Assembly (NCBI GenBank): GCA_947169385.1
Contig: CAMVPR010000001.1
Span: 1-64,000, forward strand
Direction of reading: 5' to 3'
DNA from: an uncultured Lachnospiraceae bacterium
GTDB lineage: Bacteria > Bacillota > Clostridia > Lachnospirales > Lachnospiraceae
Length of the DNA stretch: 64,000 nt
Position numbers and translations under genes: made by a program. The notes below the pieces were generated by a model that was not told the origin of the DNA, did no database searches, and worked only from the letters and a program-made list of their open reading frames with translations. The first letter of the stretch is position 1. Each line of letters starts with the position of its first letter. Below, piece by piece: positions 46,173 through 55,900 of the stretch.

Positions 46173-47219
46173 TTAATTCACCTCATCAATTATATTTAAA
46201 AACCTCTCCAATGACCAAACAAGCCATTTTTGATCTCCGGTCATATTATCCGTACAATGTTCTAAAAACTCAGGGCGTCGAGGTCCTTCCCACCCACCAA
46301 GCCATTCATTCATTGGACGCGGCATAGGAACCTTTGCGGGAATTTTAAACCCTGGATATAATCTGGAAAATATTTCTCTCACGAGATATTTATTCTCTCC
46401 TTGTCTTACTCTGTCAAGATCCAAAGGATTGCCCATACGTGTATACGCATACGGTGCTACAAGCCCAACCTGAGCCATCTCTGTCGCATTAATATAAAAG
46501 TTCAACGATGCATAATACTCAAATTCCGTCAAAAATCTCGGAACATCAACATATCCACCCACAGTATATTCTGTATATGGGTCTAATATAAATACCGGAT
46601 CCTTTAATACGTGATGTGGCATAACAAACGACCATCTATCAACAAATTCTCCGTATTTCCAATCTCTTGACAGTAAATCACTATGACCGCCATATACACA
46701 ATCAGCAGTTTCACCAAATATCATTGAATCAAATCCATCTCTTTTTGCCTGAAGAGATGCCTTATAAATCTGAACCTCAATCGAGTGTGTAGGTTGATTT
46801 TTATGAATCATTATTTGATCAATATATTCCTCAAAATCTTCCCAATATATATCAACAATTCTATGTTCTAATCCACATATCTTAGCATATTCAGCAGCCA
46901 TCTTAGTTTCATCAGTAACCTTCACACCAGGCACATTACACCTAAACGTGTATGCTACTGATCCTTTCGGCATAAATTTAGCCAATATTGCGGAATCAAT
47001 CCCACCACTAAGAGCTAGCGCGGTTTTTTTATTGTTGCAAGCGTCCTGAACAATCTTTTTTAAATAAACCTCCAAATCATAACTATTATATACTAGTTTC
47101 CTTGAAATATCTTTTTTTATATACGGGCGATTGTATTGTTCACTAAAACACTTTTCCGCATCAACAATAAATCGATACATCAAATAAGAACTAGCACAAT
47201 ACTTCAAATCAGTCTTCAA
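46173..47219 (-). CDS. Asparagine-synthase-like PP-loop ATP pyrophosphatase lacking glutaminase domain
   Basis: 348-residue protein equivalent to the C-terminal synthase half of AsnB. The PP-loop SGGIDSA (in ALALSGGIDSAILAKF) and downstream FGETADCVYGGHSD and MPRPMNEWLGGWEG are visible, but the N-terminal Cys-nucleophile glutaminase domain is absent. It should adenylate a carboxylate and accept a free amine or ammonia. Start is set at a TTG (47219), eight bases after TTGGAGG. It is coupled to capA and follows the glycosyltransferase gene, so a role in modifying a surface glycopolymer is inferred. Confidence 0.82.
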   Translation of the reverse strand: MKTDLKYCASSYLMYRFIVDAEKCFSEQYNRPYIKKDISRKLVYNSYDLEVYLKKIVQDACNNKKTALALSGGIDSAILAKFMPKGSVAYTFRCNVPGVKVTDETKMAAEYAKICGLEHRIVDIYWEDFEEYIDQIMIHKNQPTHSIEVQIYKASLQAKRDGFDSMIFGETADCVYGGHSDLLSRDWKYGEFVDRWSFVMPHHVLKDPVFILDPYTEYTVGGYVDVPRFLTEFEYYASLNFYINATEMAQVGLVAPYAYTRMGNPLDLDRVRQGENKYLVREIFSRLYPGFKIPAKVPMPRPMNEWLGGWEGPRRPEFLEHCTDNMTGDQKWLVWSLERFLNIIDEVN

Positions 47220-47268
47220 ATTGCTATCCTCCAATCAATATGATTCTTCTCTTCCGATAATTAGCCAG

Positions 47269-49143
47269 TTAAATTCTTTCCAATATTCTCGCATCAAGCT
47301 CTTTGATTGCACCTAGGGAATCTGTCATAAGCTCAGCCCTCTTTACGGCTTTCTCACTCATAGCATTGTAGAATTCGGGATCATCCTTATACTTAAGGAT
47401 GGTCTCTTTCATTTGCTCTAAATTATCTACCGCAAATTCAATTCCGCCGGCTACCCCTACATCTCCTTTGTTAAGATAGACTGCAGGTTTACCCATTGTA
47501 AATGATTCAATAACTGAATATCCTCCACCCACTCGGTTTGGATTAACATACAGCTCACATATACCGATAAGGTTGAGAATATCATCACAAAAACCTACAA
47601 AAGCAGAGTTTACTGCAAGATGTTCATAGTCGTTCATTAACATTTGATAGGTATCTAATATTCCTGCAAATGTTACAAACACTCCTTCTTTACACAACTC
47701 ATCAAGCATCTTTAAAAACTCATCATCTAGTTCACTGTCTAATCTTATTCCGATTATGACAATGGTAAACCTATCTTTTGGTATACCTAAAATTTCTCTT
47801 GTAATATCAGGATTGGTTTCGGCAGGTTTAGTGATATTGAAAGTAAAACGACTCGGGATATAATCCTTTCCTTCAGGTACTTGCTCACTTCCTATAATCT
47901 TCATAGGTCCAATACCCTTAGGAACACTCGAAAACAAAAGTGCAAGAGACGCAACAGGAACAACCTTGCTGAGCATATCAGCCACAATACTTCCACTTCC
48001 AATAGACAGTACATATTCAGGTTTCACCTTCATCACAATCTCAACAGCATCCTTAACCCTCTGTGTAATCGGTGCTGTGTTATCAAATTGAACGAAGCTT
48101 ACCTCTTCATCCGTTCCGAATACTTTAATCTTGTTAACTCCTGACAACTCTTCCTTATAAACCGGAGAAAAGAAATTATAAAGCGGTGTATACCCTCTTA
48201 TTGTGTACTGCTCAGCCGTATTTATCAGGTATACTTTCTTCCCTATCGCCATCAAATCTTTAACTCTCTCCATTGTAGTTCTTGACGGCGCATGAGTGTT
48301 GCCTAATAATTGTTCCGTTAAAACAACCACTACATCCTTATTATGCCCTTTTATTCTGCATTGGGAAAGCAACGGTTTAGTGAGTTCGTCAAATGCTTTA
48401 TTAGCCTCAACATACATGCTATCAAGAATCTCCGAAATCTCTTCATCCTTTTCAATTATACTTAACAATCCGATTCTCTTAAACTGCTTCCAAATAAAAT
48501 AATAATTAACGCCATTATAATTCGGACTGTCTATAATTCTCTTTAAATATTCTTTAGTCAAATCAGTGTCGTGCTCGGCTTTCATAAGATAAGAAGTCAC
48601 ATTAAGCCACATAGGTTCCGACAGTTTTTGTCTTCTGAGCATCCTAAAAAAATGCGTATAAAATCTCTCAAGCCATTCTTTGGCGAATCTTAGATTATTA
48701 CCATCTAAATCAATGCACAAGTCCGCAACCACATCATAGCACTTATATATATCATTTTCGGAAATGATACCAAGAAGTCTTTTGGGAATAGTATTGGCAT
48801 AATTCTCACCCATAACCTGACTTTCATAGTCAAGTGCAACAGCTATATCTATATCCTCCCAAGCTTTAGGAGTGGACTCTTCTTCAGTAACAATAAGATT
48901 AGCCACCATAGGATAACTATAATCATAAAGTCCCTCACCCAACGCTCTGTCATCTGTTATAAGAGTCACGGCGTCAGGAGCTTCAAGACATATCGAGAGT
49001 AATTCTCCAAATGCAAAAAACATATTACCTTCACACGACGCATGTATGTCTGTGTAAAAATGAATCATGTCCTCTTCATGATCATTAATGTACGCCTCAA
49101 CCTCATTGTTATCTCTCTCCATAAAACATATAACTGTACTCAT
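47269..49143 (-). CDS. Glycosyltransferase, GT-B fold
   Basis: 624-residue protein. The C-terminal third has GT-B features: a Rossmann-type donor domain with FTIVIIGIRLDSELDDEF, AFVGFCDDILNLIG, the GGGYSVIESF donor-site motif with its glutamate, and GKPAVYLNKGDVGVAG. The N-terminal half resembles non-processive LPS/wall-glycan transferases with an extended acceptor domain. No membrane segment. It starts at 49143 behind AGGAGG. A terminator-like hairpin lies only a few bases upstream of the ribosome site. First gene of the GT-synthase-capA run. Confidence 0.82.
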   Translation of the reverse strand: MSTVICFMERDNNEVEAYINDHEEDMIHFYTDIHASCEGNMFFAFGELLSICLEAPDAVTLITDDRALGEGLYDYSYPMVANLIVTEEESTPKAWEDIDIAVALDYESQVMGENYANTIPKRLLGIISENDIYKCYDVVADLCIDLDGNNLRFAKEWLERFYTHFFRMLRRQKLSEPMWLNVTSYLMKAEHDTDLTKEYLKRIIDSPNYNGVNYYFIWKQFKRIGLLSIIEKDEEISEILDSMYVEANKAFDELTKPLLSQCRIKGHNKDVVVVLTEQLLGNTHAPSRTTMERVKDLMAIGKKVYLINTAEQYTIRGYTPLYNFFSPVYKEELSGVNKIKVFGTDEEVSFVQFDNTAPITQRVKDAVEIVMKVKPEYVLSIGSGSIVADMLSKVVPVASLALLFSSVPKGIGPMKIIGSEQVPEGKDYIPSRFTFNITKPAETNPDITREILGIPKDRFTIVIIGIRLDSELDDEFLKMLDELCKEGVFVTFAGILDTYQMLMNDYEHLAVNSAFVGFCDDILNLIGICELYVNPNRVGGGYSVIESFTMGKPAVYLNKGDVGVAGGIEFAVDNLEQMKETILKYKDDPEFYNAMSEKAVKRAELMTDSLGAIKELDARILERI

Positions 49144-49156
49144 ACTTCCTCCTAAA

Positions 49157-49187
49157 AATGCCAACACTTAAATTAAGTGCTGGCATT
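49157..49187 (-). terminator. Terminator-like hairpin abutting the glycosyltransferase ribosome site
   Basis: On the minus strand AATGCCAGCACTTAA pairs with TTAAGTGTTGGCATT and is followed by TTTTT, then AGGAGG within a few bases. It could end the glgB transcript or act as an attenuator in the leader of the glycosyltransferase operon. Confidence 0.65.
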
Positions 49188-49217
49188 AAATTTAATTATT
49201 ATTCACCCAACTTTTAT

Positions 49218-49280
49218 AACTCTGAGCGCAGCGAAGAATCTATTTAGATCCTTCGGAACGATGTTCCTCAGGATGACATG
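49218..49280. repeat. Dispersed palindromic repeat, copy 7
   Basis: CTCTGAGCGCAGCGAAGAAT and CT on one arm, ATCCTTCGGAACGATGTTCC then TCAGGATGACAT on the other. Confidence 0.75.
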
Positions 49281-49287
49281 GTTTAAC

Positions 49288-49336
49288 CGTAGCGGAGCAC
49301 ATTGTGCTCCACATATGGCGAACATTGTTCGCCTCT
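49288..49336. repeat. Pair of short palindromes sharing an ACATTGT centre
   Basis: GGAGCACATTGTGCTCC and GGCGAACATTGTTCGCC, seven bases apart. Both have the same centre with different arms. They lie between two dispersed-repeat copies downstream of glgB. Confidence 0.6.
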
Positions 49337-49340
49337 ACAC

Positions 49341-49374
49341 GTGATATGTCATTCTGAGCGCAGCGAAGAATCTT
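49341..49374. repeat. Dispersed palindromic repeat, copy 8 (single arm)
   Basis: ATGTCATTCTGAGCGCAGCG then AAGAATCTTT, starting directly after the glgB stop codon. Confidence 0.8.
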
Positions 49375-52191
49375 TTATTTATCGCTCTTGTCAGCTGCCT
49401 TAGTTGTAGCAGCCTTCTTAGCTGTGGTTGCTTTCTTAGTTGTAGCAGCCTTCTTAGTCGCCGTAGTCTTCTTGGTCGTCGTACTTGCAGCCTTCTTAGC
49501 TGTCGTAGCCTTAGCCTCTGTCTCCTTCTTAGCTTCTATAGTCTTCTTGGCCGTCGTACTTGCTGCTTTCTTGGTTGTAGTTGCCTTAGCCTCTGTCTCT
49601 TTCTTAGCAGTAGTTGTCTTAGCTGCTGTAGTCTTCTTAGCTGTTGTACTTGCTGCCTTCTTGGTTGTTGCAGCCTTAGCCTCTGTCTCCTTCTTAGCAG
49701 CAGTTGCTTTCTTAGCAGTTGTTGCCTTAGCTGCTGTACTTGCAGCCTTCTTAGCTGTCGTAGCCTTAGCCTCTGTCTCCTTCTTAGCAGCAGTTGCTTT
49801 CTTAGCAGTTGTTGCCTTAGCTGCTGTAGTCTTCTTGGTTGTCGTACTTGCTGCTTTCTTAGTAGTGCTTGTAGCTTTCTTAGTAGTTGTCTTCTTAGCT
49901 GTAGTTGCTTTCTTGGCTGTTGTTGCCTTCTTAGCTGCTTTCTTAGCGGCTGCCTCAGCCTTCTGCTCAGGAGTAAGCTCAATCTTATGATTATACTCAA
50001 ATACTACGCAAGCAAGTGGCGGAACCTTAACAGGAATTGAATACTGTCTTCCATCCCACTCCTGCTCAGTCGCCTTGACCGAACCGTTAAGGAATTCATT
50101 GTTGCCACCAAACTCTTCTGCATTACTGTTAAGAATCTCTTTATATGTTCCTGCATTTGGAACACCAACTCTATATCCGGTGTCATAAGAAACCGGAGTA
50201 AAATTACATACGAATACCAATGACTTCTTACCATCAGGAGACTTCCTAATCCATGTGTAGATTGACTTGTCTCTGTCATCAGCATTAATCCACTCAAATC
50301 CATCTGTGTAATCAGTGGCATAAAGAGCAGGGTATTTATTCTCCATATGAAGAAGCTCTCTAACCCAATTGTTAAGCTTTCTATGAGCAGGCTCCTGATC
50401 GAGAAGATACCAATCAAGACTTCTCTCCTCACTCCACTCTCTGGTCTGACCGAAATCCTGTCCCATGAAGAGTAACTTCTTACCCGGATGTCCAAACATG
50501 AAACCGTACGCAACTCTAAGGTTCATGAACTTCTCATGCATCTCACCAGGCATCTTGTAGAGCATAGAACACTTACCATGTACAACCTCATCATGAGAAA
50601 GAACAAGAATGTATCTCTCTGAATGATGATATGCCATTGCAAATGTCATCTTGTTGTGAACACCCTTCCTAAACAAAGGATCCTTAGACACATACTCAAG
50701 GAAATCATTCATCCAACCCATGTTCCATTTGTAAGCAAATCCTAAGCCGTTATCTTCAGGACGAGCGGTAACATTTGGCCAAGCAGTAGATTCCTCAGCG
50801 ATAACCATCGCACCCGGCTGTCTTCTCTCAACAATTGAATTAAGATGCTTCAAGAACTCTACGGCATCTAAATTCTCATTGCCGCCGTACTTATTGCGAA
50901 CCCACTGTCCATCCTGCTTACCATAATCAAGATAAAGCATAGAAGCAACAGCATCGGTACGAAGTCCGTCGATATGGAACTTATCAATCCAGAACAACGC
51001 ACTTCCAATAAGGAAGTTAACAACCTCTGACTTAGAGTAATTGAAAATGTAAGTACCCCAATCAGGATGCTCACCAAGTCTTGTGTCAGGATGCTCATAT
51101 TCAGGCATACCGTCAAATCTTCCGAGTGCAAATGCATCCTTAGGAAAATGTGCAGGAACCCAATCCAAGATAACCTTGATATTGTTCTTATGCATATAGT
51201 CAACAAAATACATAAAATCCTTAGGCTCGCCGTATCTGGATGTAGGTGCATAGTAACCTGTAACCTGATATCCCCAAGAGCCGTCAAAAGGATGCTCAGA
51301 TATACCAATAAGCTCAACATGAGTATAACCCATATACTTACAGTAATCAGCAAGATCCGGTGCTATCTCTCTATAGTTGATAAAATCTGTCTGGTTCTCT
51401 CCACCCTTCTTCCAAGAGCCCAAGTGAACCTCATATATATTCATAGGGAGCTTGTAAATATCACTCTCATTACGCTCCTTCATGTACTTCTCGTCAGTCC
51501 ATGGATAATCTCTCAAATCAGCGACAACCGAAGCATTCTCAGGACGCATCTGGAATAAATTACCGTACGGATCTGATTTAAGAATAAGACTTCCATCGCG
51601 AGTAAGAATCTCGTACTTGTAAATCTCGCCCGGTCCAATATGAGGAACGAACAACTCGAAGATACCCATATCTTCACGACCACGCATAGGATAGACTCTT
51701 CCATCCCACATATTGAGATCACCAACAAGACTTACTCTCTTAGCATTAGGTGCCCAAACTGCAAAATAAGTTCCGAACACTCCGTCAAGTGCCATAGGAT
51801 GAGCACCAAACTTCTCATAAATCTCGTAATGAACACCGCTACCAAACATATAGCAATCATCTGCAGTAATCACGGACTTAAAGCTATACGGGTCCTCAGA
51901 AGTAAAGTAGCTTCCACCATCAAAATACTTGGTAATCTTGTATTTATGATAAGTCTTACCCTTAATAAAAATAGCATAAACACCCTGATCGTGGATGCGC
52001 TCCATCTCCTTGGTCTCAAGGTCACCCTCAACATGAATGGTCATTCTTGTAGCACTAGGATGAAATGCAATGATGACATATCCATCTCCTACAAAATGAG
52101 GTCCGAGCATGTTCTGAGGGAACTTCTCATAACCCGCAACTATACGGTTAATAATGTCGTAATCAACAAACTCTGCTATGTGTTTCTCCAT
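49375..52191 (-). CDS. glgB: 1,4-alpha-glucan branching enzyme (GlgB) with Lys/Ala/Thr-rich C-terminal tail
   Basis: 938-residue GH13 enzyme creating alpha-1,6 branches in glycogen. An N-terminal CBM48-type region precedes the catalytic barrel: HFPKDAFALGRFDG, nucleophile in DGLRTDAVASM, acid/base in VIAEESTAWP, transition-state site in LSHDEVVHGK, then the C-terminal beta domain ending near FEYNHKIEL. The last 200 residues (about 739-938) are low-complexity, built of AKKAT/TTKKA units with four KKETEAKA spacers, strongly basic and unlike normal GlgB, which ends before them. AAAGGAG precedes the ATG. The gene follows tetR by 15 bases. Confidence 0.95.
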   Translation of the reverse strand: MEKHIAEFVDYDIINRIVAGYEKFPQNMLGPHFVGDGYVIIAFHPSATRMTIHVEGDLETKEMERIHDQGVYAIFIKGKTYHKYKITKYFDGGSYFTSEDPYSFKSVITADDCYMFGSGVHYEIYEKFGAHPMALDGVFGTYFAVWAPNAKRVSLVGDLNMWDGRVYPMRGREDMGIFELFVPHIGPGEIYKYEILTRDGSLILKSDPYGNLFQMRPENASVVADLRDYPWTDEKYMKERNESDIYKLPMNIYEVHLGSWKKGGENQTDFINYREIAPDLADYCKYMGYTHVELIGISEHPFDGSWGYQVTGYYAPTSRYGEPKDFMYFVDYMHKNNIKVILDWVPAHFPKDAFALGRFDGMPEYEHPDTRLGEHPDWGTYIFNYSKSEVVNFLIGSALFWIDKFHIDGLRTDAVASMLYLDYGKQDGQWVRNKYGGNENLDAVEFLKHLNSIVERRQPGAMVIAEESTAWPNVTARPEDNGLGFAYKWNMGWMNDFLEYVSKDPLFRKGVHNKMTFAMAYHHSERYILVLSHDEVVHGKCSMLYKMPGEMHEKFMNLRVAYGFMFGHPGKKLLFMGQDFGQTREWSEERSLDWYLLDQEPAHRKLNNWVRELLHMENKYPALYATDYTDGFEWINADDRDKSIYTWIRKSPDGKKSLVFVCNFTPVSYDTGYRVGVPNAGTYKEILNSNAEEFGGNNEFLNGSVKATEQEWDGRQYSIPVKVPPLACVVFEYNHKIELTPEQKAEAAAKKAAKKATTAKKATTAKKTTTKKATSTTKKAASTTTKKTTAAKATTAKKATAAKKETEAKATTAKKAASTAAKATTAKKATAAKKETEAKAATTKKAASTTAKKTTAAKTTTAKKETEAKATTTKKAASTTAKKTIEAKKETEAKATTAKKAASTTTKKTTATKKAATTKKATTAKKAATTKAADKSDK
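49378..49977. repeat. Degenerate coding repeat of the GlgB tail
   Basis: Tandem imperfect repeats built of lysine, alanine and threonine codons in the glgB 3' end, with four copies of the unit beginning KKETEAKA spaced roughly 25-30 residues apart. Length changes here would stay in frame. Confidence 0.85.
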
Positions 52192-52206
52192 TTATTTCAC
52201 TCTCCT

Positions 52207-52800
52207 TTAATTAACTATTCCATACATATACTGTTGAATCAATGCCCTAATATCCCCATCTGTTACGTGATTCTTAAGCTCTTCATCAATAACCAGTGTT
52301 CTCTCAGAATATGTATAAGCATACTGATTAAGTAACCCCAGAAAACCCATCGCAAATTGCTCTTGCCTTCCATTCATATTACCAAGCATGTCGGACGCTC
52401 TCATAAACATATCTATAACACTCTGATATAAATTAAGCAAATGTGGCTTAACCGCTTTATAAGAATCGCTACTCTTCGGCGAATACATTAATGATAACAT
52501 AAAACCAAAGAAAATTCCATCATCTACGGCAAATGTTAAAAAAGCCTTAGCAACATTAAATAGTTGTTCTCTAACATCACTGTCTGAACTATTCATAGGA
52601 GTGGAAACCTTGTCCATAAGCCGATCAAATCCTTTATCTAAAATAGCTTCCAACAGACCATACTTGCTTCCAAAATAGTGATACAATGTAGGCTTAGTAA
52701 TACCGGCAGCATCAACAACTTCTTGAACGCCCACTGCATCATAGCCCTTATCGGCGAACAGCTTAAGAGCAACATCAAGGATGCTCTCTCTGTTATCCAT
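52207..52800 (-). CDS. TetR family transcriptional regulator
   Basis: 197-residue regulator. The N-terminal helix-turn-helix is typical (LFADKGYDAVGVQEVVDAAG, then ITKPTLYHYFGSKYGLL), followed by a divergent all-helical ligand domain. It has a consensus promoter with an overlapping palindrome at 52840-52855, which predicts autorepression. It lies 15 bases upstream of glgB, so it probably also sets glgB expression. GAGGTGA precedes the ATG. The ligand is unknown. Confidence 0.93.
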   Translation of the reverse strand: MDNRESILDVALKLFADKGYDAVGVQEVVDAAGITKPTLYHYFGSKYGLLEAILDKGFDRLMDKVSTPMNSSDSDVREQLFNVAKAFLTFAVDDGIFFGFMLSLMYSPKSSDSYKAVKPHLLNLYQSVIDMFMRASDMLGNMNGRQEQFAMGFLGLLNQYAYTYSERTLVIDEELKNHVTDGDIRALIQQYMYGIVN

Positions 52801-52837
52801 AAATCACCTCATCTCCTACATATTACGCTTATTTTTG

Positions 52838-52866
52838 ATTATACCGATTGGTATAGTAAATGTCAA
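52838..52866 (-). promoter_or_regulatory. tetR-glgB promoter (consensus)
   Basis: Minus-strand TTGACA (52861-52866), 17 bases, TATAAT (52838-52843): a perfect sigma-A match, about 40 bases before tetR. Confidence 0.85.
52840..52855. promoter_or_regulatory. Probable TetR operator overlapping the promoter
   Basis: TATACC-GATT-GGTATA, a perfect 6-bp palindrome covering the -10 box and part of the spacer of the tetR-glgB promoter. Confidence 0.65.
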
Positions 52867-52883
52867 GGCATTTATAAATACTG

Positions 52884-52914
52884 AAAAAAGTGCCACTAAC
52901 ACGTAGTGGCACTT
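52884..52914 (-). terminator. Terminator of the TPR/pseudo-AAA protein gene
   Basis: AAGTGCCACTA, CGTGT loop, TAGTGGCACTT then six T on the minus strand, just after the stop of the gene at 52933. Confidence 0.9.
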
Positions 52915-52932
52915 CATAATAACGATATTAAA

Positions 52933-55900
52933 TTACTCGAAATCCATAGCCTTAACAGTGTTCAATCCGCCGTCCTCTAAGTCTCCGTTGAATACAACAT
53001 CACCTAAAGTATCTTTAGCACGCTGTTCAGCTCTGTTAAGTGCATTGCCGACAAACGTAATAATCTCATCAATACCCTTGGCTTCCATAGAATCAATCTT
53101 GTCGTTAAGCACCTTAAGTCCGTCCTCATCAGGCTTGAATCCATTCTGCTGCATAAATGCTACAGCCATATCTGAAAGATCCTTGTCTGACAAGTCATGA
53201 AGCAACAATATAGAATGGAACAATGAGTTAAGATCAGGGCTCTCATTAAACATATCCTTAACCGTATCAACCTCACCAACGAGCATAAGCACTACATCAT
53301 TCTCAGGATTGTTAACAATCTCATAAACCTGCTCTGCCTTCTCAGATGATATATCACCCGCCTGCTCTATAACAAGACATCCGCCTCTAAGCTTAGGAAG
53401 AATCTTGTTAAGATCGGTCTTATTAAGAACTGAAGCCTTAATAGTAGCGACAACCTTGGTCTTAACCAAGCCAATATCATGATATGCTCTAGCATAATCG
53501 ATAGCTACATTAGAAACCTTAGCACCCTCACTGGCTAATACAACAAGGTTACGATAGATACCCTTCTTCTCGATAACATGCTCAATATTCCTTCTGAACT
53601 GCTTTCTGAATCCTACAGAAGCAGCATATTTAGCGATATGCTTCTCAGCCTTGACAGGAACTCCATACTTATCGATCTCTATACCATCAATAACCATAGG
53701 CTCTCCTATCTCTTCCTCAACTGCCTCCGACTCTTCTGAAGGTACTTCCTCCTCAGGTTCAGGCTGCTGTTCCTCTATAGGTTCCTCACTAACCTCAACT
53801 ACATCAGAATCAACATCCGGTTCAGTTCCAAGTTCAATAACCTCAGGTTCTGCTTGTGGTTCTGCCTCTTCGGTCTGAGTATCCTCAACAACCTCAACCT
53901 CTGTCTCTTCCTCTACAGCTTCAACCTCAACCTCTTCTTCAATATCTTCAGTCTCTTCTAGCTGCTCAGGTTCAGAAGCCTGCTCAGGTTCAGAAGCCTG
54001 CTCAGGTTCAGAAGCCTGCTCAGGTTCTGGCTCCGGCTCTGCTTCTGCCTGTTCAGCTTTAAGCTTAGCCTCTTCCTCAGCTCTCTTAGCCTCTTCTTCA
54101 GCCTTAAGTCTCTGTTCTTCTTCAAATGTCTCATCGGTTACAAGCTTGTCTCCTGCAAACGCTGCATTATCAAGCGTAACCTCACTATGTCCATCTCTGT
54201 TGATACTTCCACCACCAAGACCGGCATCACTTAGTGAACCACCTGCAAGAGCTACATTACCTAATGTAACGCCATCATCCTCGACCTTAACGCCTTCTGC
54301 TTCAGGCTCTCTTGTAGCATTAATCTCGATATTATCAGTTGCTTCCGCCTCACGACCTGCATTGACTTCAATATTATCCGTAGCCTCCGCCTCGCGACCT
54401 GCGTTAACTTCAACATTGTCAGTTGCCTCTGCCTCACGACCTGCATTAACTTCAATAGTCTCAGGTCTATTCTCGTCAGGCTCTGCCTCATTAACTCCAT
54501 CCTTAGGAGCCTGTGGCTCTGCTGTAGAAAGATCTGCCTTAGGTGCTTCCTCCTGACTAGCATTCTCTACTGCCTGTGACTCCTGAGTTGCAACCTCCTG
54601 TGTCTCAGGTGCCTGTGCCTCAGCCGGCTTCTCCTCCTGCTTTGGAGGTGGATCAATAAGCTCACCCTTCTCATCGATAGCAAGACCTAATCTATCAAGC
54701 ACTTCTTTACTGATTGTCTTACGCTTAAATGGTGGAAGCTTCTTGATACGTCTTCTCTCTTGCTCATCAAGCTGTTCCTGAGCTTTACGCTTCTTCTCTT
54801 CCTTAGCAGCACGCTCAGCCTCAACCTTAGCACGAATAGCCGCAATTGCATCCTCACGTTCCTGATCAGCCTTGCTTCTTGCACGAGATACTGAATTACG
54901 AAGTCTCTCCTGCTCTGCAAGAGCCTTAGCTGCACGCTCTTCCTCTTCTTTAATCTTTCTGTCTTCTTCTGCTCTCTTAGCTTCCTCTTCGGCGCGCTTA
55001 GCCTCCTCTGCCTTGCGTCTGGCCTCTTCTTCTGCCTGACGCTGCTCGAGAATCTGCTTAGCCCTTGCATCCTCAAGAGCCTTCTCTCTCTCAGCCTGGA
55101 TTCTACGCTCTTCTGCAATCTTAGCGTCGGACTCAGCCTTAGCTCTAGCCTCTGCTTCCGCACGTCTGGCAGCTTCTTCTTCAGCCTCTGCTCTAGCCTG
55201 TGCCTCAGCCTGCGCTCTAGCCTCAGCTACCTTAGCTTCCTCTTCTGCACGCTGTGCATCTTCAGCAGCCTTCTTCTCTGCCTCAGCTCTGGCTCTTGCC
55301 TCAGCCTGTTCTCTCTCCATCTCTGCACGCTTCTCAGCTGCTATTCTCTTCTGCTCTTCGGCAGCCATAGCCTGCTTAGCCTGTCTAGCCCTCTCCTTAG
55401 CTGCGGCTTCTCTCTGCTGAAGCTTAGAGTCATCATAGTTAGCCATAAATTCTCTCTCTTCTTTAGAAAGAATCTGACCGCCCATACCTGATCTCATACC
55501 GCCGCCACCGAAACTACTACGATTAGGACCTGATCCTCTGTGACCGCCTCCGCCGCCACCGGCAAGTTTTAATGATAATTTTGGTTTGTTGTCATCTGCC
55601 ATATCAAACGCTTCCTCTTCATCATAGTCATAACCCTGTTCATCAACATCAGCTTCAGGCGGTGCTTCATCACTTTCGACTTCCTGTTCCGGCACAGTCT
55701 CTTGCACCTCTGCCTCCTCAACCGGTGCTTCCTCTACAACCGGCTCAGGCTCTTCGGCAGGTTCCTCGGTCTCTGCAGCAGGTTCAGGTTCTGCAACCTC
55801 AACTACTTCAGGCTGTTCTTCAACTACTTGCTCCTCAGATTGCGCTTCTTGCGGTTGAGCCTCCTCTGGCTGAGGTCCTTCACCTTGCTGTTCCTTCCTA

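Noticed and set aside
49388-49990. 200-residue plus-strand open frame rich in Val, Ala, Leu and Phe that looks like a membrane protein
   Set aside because: It is the antisense reading of the Lys/Ala/Thr-coding repeats in glgB; no ribosome site or promoter, and the composition follows from the repeat.
53963-54028. Regular short repeats resembling a CRISPR array
   Set aside because: The units are contiguous without spacers and code for SEPEQA in frame.
53651-54556. Ser/Pro-rich and Pro/Gln-rich plus-strand open frames opposite the large coiled-coil gene
   Set aside because: Shadows of Glu/Ala/Pro-rich codons on the real strand; no start signals.
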